Shown here: piece after piece, positions 59,060 to 64,000 of the stretch
Layout: every line of letters starts with the position of its first letter
Numbering within the stretch: the stretch's first letter is position 1
Assembly: GCA_008704415.1 (NCBI GenBank)
Contig: VXIS01000271.1
Location: 1-64,000, forward strand
Length of the DNA: 64,000 bases
Reading direction: 5' to 3'
Origin: Sphaerosporella brunnea
Lineage: Eukaryota > Ascomycota > Pezizomycetes > Pezizales > Pyronemataceae
Notes under the pieces: model-generated
What the model was told of the DNA's origin: nothing
Databases searched by the model: none
The model's input: only the letters and a program-made list of their open reading frames with translations
Made by a program: the position numbers and the translations under genes

Positions 59060-59444
59060 ATGAAGGTGGGGTGGGGGAGGGGGGCTCAAAAAATCGCAAA
59101 CAAAACCTTCCGCCCCCAGCCGTGAAGGGGGCAGCGAGGAAGCCCCAGGAATCGAACCGGTGCACCCCAGTTGTGAAGGGGTGCCGATTCCTCCCAGCAG
59201 TCTGTACCACTGGGCCACGGGGGGCTTTTTGATATTTGGCAAGAAGTACGGGAGTATATGAAGCGCACCTTGACCTACTTAAGCCTTTTTCACCTTCACC
59301 TACCCAAGCCGTTCGTTCACCTTCACACCCGAAGTCTATACACCAGTGTTCTCAGTAGCCAGCCCAAACAGGCGGGCGGGCTTTTTGATCAGCCCACATC
59401 CGCCCAACGCAGCCGGCCGGGCGGGCTGGCTGTTGAGAACACTG
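57868..59444. mobile_element. right-arm copy of composite hAT-type element
   Basis: Mirror of 30966-32537. It is bounded by cttgtgac at 57860-57867 and 59445-59452. Confidence 0.75.
59029..59226 (-). repeat. right-arm copy of tRNA-related SINE-like unit
   Basis: tRNA-like part at 59141-59226, homopolymer tail at 59029-59058. The junction next to the tail differs slightly from the left arm (catgaagg against the complement of ccttcag). Confidence 0.5.
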
Positions 59445-59996
59445 CTTGTGACGACCGGCTAGGGCTAATCTTCATGAGTCTGTCTGCACAAGGCTAGCCC
59501 GACCTGACCAATGCCACACCGTATCTAACCCCCCTTCTAGTCAGAAGTGATTCGGCCGCGATGCTCGAATAAAAACTCGCGGTCGCGACGTCAGCGGCAG
59601 AAAAATTTCCAGCGAGATCTCTCAAAGTAACCAACGAGGATGGCATTTTCATTGGCTGTTTTTTGGGCATCGAATTTCCAGACAGCCCAACCTTTTCAGC
59701 TTACCTTGAGTACCTACCAGCCCTGGGCTCACAATGACGAGAGGTGACAGTAGCCTTTTGGCACGAGATACCTTTCCTCTACACCCTCCCTAGTCAAAAA
59801 GTGCTTTGCTTGCCTGCAAGCAATCATCTCAGAAGGTAGTTGATTATACATCCAGCGCAAGCTTGCCTGCTAAGGTTAGATTTCAGGCTTCAGGTTACCG
59901 CCTAAGCAAACGTGAAAGATACCAAATGTATTTGTAGATATGATCGAAAGATGGTAGTCGGCTCGGAGGTCGCGTCAGCGGCCGCTCAACCCCGAG

Positions 59997-60458
59997 TAGT
60001 GATGGACACGAGCGGCTCGAGTCAACACATCTTCGGGCTCAAGCCAGCTCGAACGAAGCCGATTCAGGCTTGAGCTTTAACTTAGAATTTATGTCCCTCC
60101 GATCACGTATCGCGTCTCGGGCAAGCCTCCAAGGAAGAAACTGGAAGGTGAAGTGGTGGTGGTGGTGTGCGAATAGCGAGTGACGACTCATGAAGATCTG
60201 AAACATGAGTGATCCACAAATTGCAGGCATCTTACATCAACCTCCTGCCTCAGGCGCCGCAAGTATCGCTTGCCAGCGTGACAGACCGACGACTTCGTTC
60301 CCTGCCAGTGACTCGAGCGCCTTATTAGATCATGACCGACATGGCCAATCTGCGCACTTCATAATAAATAAGTTACTTTGCACTGGAACACTGCCCGCCA
60401 GGTAGTACAATGTCTGCATTAAAATGGCCAGCTCGAATCCGGCTCGTGTCCATCACTA
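59997..60458. mobile_element. right-arm copy of hAT-type MITE
   Basis: Same ends, target duplication and length (462 bp) as 29951-30412. Confidence 0.8.
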
Positions 60459-60797
60459 ACCCCCGAGTGCTGGAGGGCCGACGTTGAGCTAAGTTGGTTA
60501 GCATTCGGAGAAGAGGGCATCACGTCACGAGGAATGAAAACTTAAATCAAGGGAAAAACAGAAAGAAAGGAACAGCCTAAGAAAACACACAACGGAACTC
60601 TCATCGGCGCGCACACAACTTCAGAGAGCGAGCAAAGCTCCATATGGATAATTAAGTGCACGGGAGGGTAAGAACGCCGAGTTTTTAGGAGCATTGCAAG
60701 TTACACTGGGACCAGAACTAATCGAAATCGGACCGTTGGTTGTGGACATGGAGCGTAGGATGCGGTGAGGTTCCTGGGTGATCTTGGTTGGAACAAT

Positions 60798-60830
60798 GAG
60801 AAAAGTAGGTAGTTCCGACCTACTTTTCTC
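60798..60830. repeat. right-arm copy of 13-bp hairpin
   Basis: Mirror of 29579-29611. Confidence 0.7.
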
Positions 60831-61077
60831 GGTTTCTTGGAGTTTCCATGAAGGTTCCATCTCCCAGCGTTCGCGTCCCTGACGTCACACACAAAAACCC
60901 GATACCCAAACTCGTAGGGACGATATCTCCCCAACAGAGCCGGTTCGAGAGTAGAGTGTGCGTATAGCTGAGACATAGGATATCACTCGTATCGACTATC
61001 GGCTGTAAAACTAAAACGTCTCGCAGCATTTTATGCGTTCGAAGTAAATACCTTTACCCCTTCCCCCGGAGCAGCAC

Positions 61078-61680
61078 TCAGCCCTCTTCACACAAATCCT
61101 CCAACAACTCCACCACCCTCGCCCTCCACTCGTTCAACGTCACTTCCTCAATCTCCAGCCGCTCCAGAAACAACGGCACACCCAAGCGCTCCAGCTCCTT
61201 CTGTACGGTCCGCCCTACCCCGACCAGCTGTCGATGAACACCCCTATCAAACTCCTTCAGCTCCGCATCCCTCGTAGTCGTAAGCCTCCTCATCCCATTC
61301 CCCAGCAGCGCTGCCAGCCGCTCCTCCGTCTCGGCCCGCTCGGCATGCTTCGTCACTATCCCCTGCCGCTGGACGGACCATGTGCGCTCCTGCGCGTGCT
61401 GCCAGTCGCGGATCAGCCGGATTGCGGTGAGGAATTCTTGGTCGGTGGAGAGGTAGCGCGTTATGTAGCGGTTTGCGGCGGCGAGAGTCGTGATTGTGCG
61501 TGGGTCTGGACGCTGCTGTTGCTGCTGTTGCTGCTGTTGCTGCTGCTGCTGCTGCTGCGCCGGTGGAGCGAATGGAATCGGCGGTGGTGTTGGCTGTGGC
61601 TGCTGCTGCTGCTGGGAATGTGCGAGCGCGGGATTTAACGTGGCGAAGATGTTCGCGAGCTGGGCTTGGATATCGGACAT
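61078..61680 (-). CDS. right-arm copy of poly-Q DUF2458-like protein
   Basis: Identical 200-residue translation to 28729-29331, including the Gln run length. Likely the same locus represented twice. Confidence 0.6.
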   Translation of the reverse strand: MSDIQAQLANIFATLNPALAHSQQQQQPQPTPPPIPFAPPAQQQQQQQQQQQQQQQRPDPRTITTLAAANRYITRYLSTDQEFLTAIRLIRDWQHAQERTWSVQRQGIVTKHAERAETEERLAALLGNGMRRLTTTRDAELKEFDRGVHRQLVGVGRTVQKELERLGVPLFLERLEIEEVTLNEWRARVVELLEDLCEEG

Positions 61681-62427
61681 CCTCTTCTCCCTTGTGATCG
61701 TAAACTTCGTAAATTCGTGAAGTTCGTATCGGGGTCGCGTGTTGGGCCGCGTTTGTCCGGGAGCTCTCTAACGAAAAGGTAACTACCTACCCCGCGATAT
61801 CCGGGTAACACCTTCCCTCTTTATTCCAATCCTCCGCCGCCGTACCTAGTGGGTCTTCGCCGAGATCGAGTGCCACCCGTGCCACACCTAGCCGCGCTTC
61901 CTAACCGCATCGCGCCTTAGGCAAGCCGCGCGCTACCATGGCCACGAGTCGGTTTCACCCGCGGAGGGAACAACCTTTGGCGATCTGCTAGAGTGGTGAT
62001 GGTCGTCAGCCCGGCGCCCACTGGTACGCCCGTGACAACCGGTATCCAAACAGGCCCTAAGTACCTATTTCACAGAGCAGCGAGACATCTGGGAAGTGCT
62101 CCAATGATGCCTGATGAGAGAGAACATTGACGGTGGTCTTGCGAGAGAAAACAGCAAGAGTGCCATAAATACCATCCATCACACGATATCACTCACCACC
62201 GCGTTCGGTCTCATTCGTTTCACTCGCCTCAGTCAAAGCCTCTTCTCTTCGGTCAGAGTGCCACATTAAGCCCCAGTGCTCAATAAAAGAAAGAGGTCTC
62301 CGCCACTCAAACTATCGCGTCGCTCCGCTCCTTGAGGCTTCGCCCCCTCTTTCGCTCCGCTCAAGGGGTCCCCCTTCATTCATAGTATAATACATCAATG
62401 AGCAAAAAAAAACTCCGTTTCGAGTCC

Positions 62428-63505
62428 TCAAACAACCCCTCGCAATCTCCACGCAAACTCCATCTCCAACCTTTCTTGCGCATACGGTTCTGCTCGAATC
62501 TCTCCCATCATGTCTGTTCCCGGTGGAAAGTCGTGCTCGAAGATAGGTTCCCCAGCACCTCTCATATTCGCAAAGACCGACTGGCGGAAATGCCACCTCA
62601 GAAGTTGGTCGGGCACACGGTGCGGGTTTGCCGGATCGCGACAAACAGGATCCAGGATTCGGCCGTCCAAGCCCAGGTTATCGTGGCCGAACACCACGAT
62701 TTTATAATTGTCCTATTATGCATTAGTACGAGAAATAAATTCACTCAGTATACTCACATCCGGATTCACCGACAACAAGTACTGATCGAAGACTTGGTGA
62801 ATGTCTGCTCGAAGCAGAAAGCCATTCTGCAGCGAGTGGATCTTTGAAACTCCATTCGTGTTGTCCATGTCCGTGATCCACCGACTGTAACCGTTCTGGA
62901 TCCAGTAATTTTCACTCTCGAGAGGAAAGATATGAGCCGCTTGGAAGCCGGACCAGTCCCCACAATAAGCTCCGTGATTCAGAACGCCTGATATGACGCA
63001 TTTTCCATCTCGATCACGGATTCCATGACGAAAGGCATCTTCCCGCCCAGAGACGCTGCGTGAAATGAGGCGATGCACCCATGGCTCACTGTTGACCTCA
63101 ATAGGACCTGTTCAAGTCGGCCAGCGATTGAAGCCCCCACTTCAGCGAGCACCTACGGTTGATATAAACGTCATACTGTCCCAGTCCCAGCGAGTTGTTC
63201 GTTGCCGTTACGATGTGTCCCGAAGTTCTCTCTTGAACGCGTAGAGGAGTCTCCGTGGTGAGTAGGATCCCAATCATGTCGAGAAAGTTCGCTTCCGTGA
63301 CCGACCCATTCTGGCGGAGTCCGCCCAAAGCGACGCCGGGGTTTAAAGCATCGTAAAAGTGCACATTGCGGGGGAGAGAGCGATTGATAGTAGGCATCGA
63401 GTGAACTCCGTGTGTGCTGTCTCCGTCGATCGAATGGTTGCTTGGAGGGTGCGTGGTGGTGGTGGTGGAGGTATGCAATAAGGATGGGCTGACTAAACCA
63501 CTCAT
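62428..63505 (-). CDS. right-arm copy of HNH nuclease-like protein, 3 exons
   Basis: Exons 63157-63505, 62758-63107 and 62428-62712, identical to 26904-27981 including introns. Likely the same locus represented twice. Confidence 0.65.
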
Positions 63506-63698
63506 TGTATCACGGTTCCACTCATTAGCTCAGCTAGGCTTACCCGACTTTCCACTCTTGGCGCGTCCACTCCACTCTTAGACTAGCGTCCACTCCACTC
63601 TTTGTCGGATGACTCATCACCCGCCAATAGTTACAACTTTTCAACCCACCTCAACCTACACCTCCGAGCCCTTCGAGCGCAGAACCTCACAAATCAAG

Positions 63699-64000
63699 AT
63701 GCGCCGCGCCCTAGTTCCCCGCCTTCCCCGGGCCCTCTCTGCCCCGAGCAGTGCTCCGCGGCTGGTCGCACCCTCAACCTTCGTCCTACAATCGCGTGGC
63801 TACGCCGGAAAGCCTTCGCTGCCAGAGCGGCTGCGGCGCAAACTCTGGGGCACCGAGACCCCACCGGGCTCCACAGATCCGTACCACAAGCCTGTTGAGG
63901 ACGCAGCGGCGGCGGGAAACGGTCGATAAGGCGGGTTATGTCGAGGCTACGGATGCGCGGGGCTTACAGATCCTGGGATTGGATACGCCGTTGGGAGTTT
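63699..64000 (+). pseudogene. right-arm copy of mL50 exon 1, 1-bp insertion, cut by window edge
   Basis: Copy of 26410-26710. One extra G in the ggcggcggg run near 63915 shifts the frame into an early stop (AAAAGNGR stop). Exon 1 would continue about 12 bases past the window edge. Confidence 0.75.

Larger units (their letters stand above)
26410..64000. repeat. giant fold-back inverted repeat (palindrome), axis near 45503
   Basis: Left arm 26410-45493, right arm 45513-64000 in reverse complement. For matched points in the outer arms, left plus right coordinates sum to 90403-90410 (for example 26904/63505, 28729/61680, 29951/60458, 38506/51901). The sum drifts to about 90669 at 42635/48034 and about 91006 at the axis, because the inner left arm is longer. 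Outer arms are nearly identical; the inner left arm is noisy. The match continues to the last base, so the full arm is longer than seen. Most likely an assembly or sequencing fold-back artefact. Confidence 0.95.

Overview
The window looks like nuclear DNA of a filamentous ascomycete. Its genes are split by short introns (45-74 bp) with GT...AG borders and CTAAC/CTGAC-type branch sites. The recognisable products are fungal housekeeping families: Vip1, mitochondrial ribosomal protein mL50, an RRM nucleolar-type protein, the C-terminal part of a Sip5-like protein, a fungal HNH nuclease-like protein and a DUF2458-like protein. Family calls come from reading motifs, with no database search. The species is not determined.

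Layout. (1) 1-8042: a minus-strand Ty3/gypsy-type LTR retrotransposon with an open gag but a pol region broken by many frameshifts. It sits inside a decayed membrane-protein gene (8043-8488). (2) 8.5-20 kb: gene-poor. It holds two copies of a small TIR element (10.05 and 11.70 kb), a PIF1/Helitron-type helicase fragment, the vip1 gene, a pogo-type transposon tail, a broken Tc1/mariner transposase and one unrecognised spliced gene. (3) 20.9-26.7 kb: gene-rich. It holds an IFI6/ISG12-like gene, an RRM gene with a solo Copia-type LTR just upstream, and mL50 with a large in-frame repeat expansion. (4) 26.4-64.0 kb: one giant fold-back palindrome.

The palindrome dominates the window. Its axis is near 45,503. 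Bases 26,410-45,493 are repeated in reverse complement as 45,513-64,000, and the match runs off the right edge. The outer 13 kb of the two arms (26.4-39.4 kb and 51.0-64.0 kb) are almost identical, differing mainly by 1-bp indels. The inner left arm (39,397-45,493) is a poor copy of the inner right arm (45,513-51,010). It is about 600 bp longer and is full of scattered insertions and substitutions, as in an uncorrected long read. The axis cuts through the coding sequence of a Sip5-like gene, so only its 3' part is present, once on each side. The simplest reading is a fold-back (missed-adapter or chimeric-read) assembly artefact rather than a biological palindrome. Genes of the right arm should therefore not be counted as paralogues until spanning reads are checked.

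The duplicated arm carries an HNH-type gene, a poly-Q DUF2458-like gene, two hAT-type elements with 8-bp target duplications (the larger contains a tRNA-related SINE-like unit), a solo Copia-type LTR with a 5-bp target duplication, an ankyrin-like pseudogene, a frameshifted hypothetical gene and the tail of a pogo-type transposon protein. I found no CRISPR array, rRNA gene, convincing functional tRNA gene or biosynthetic cluster.
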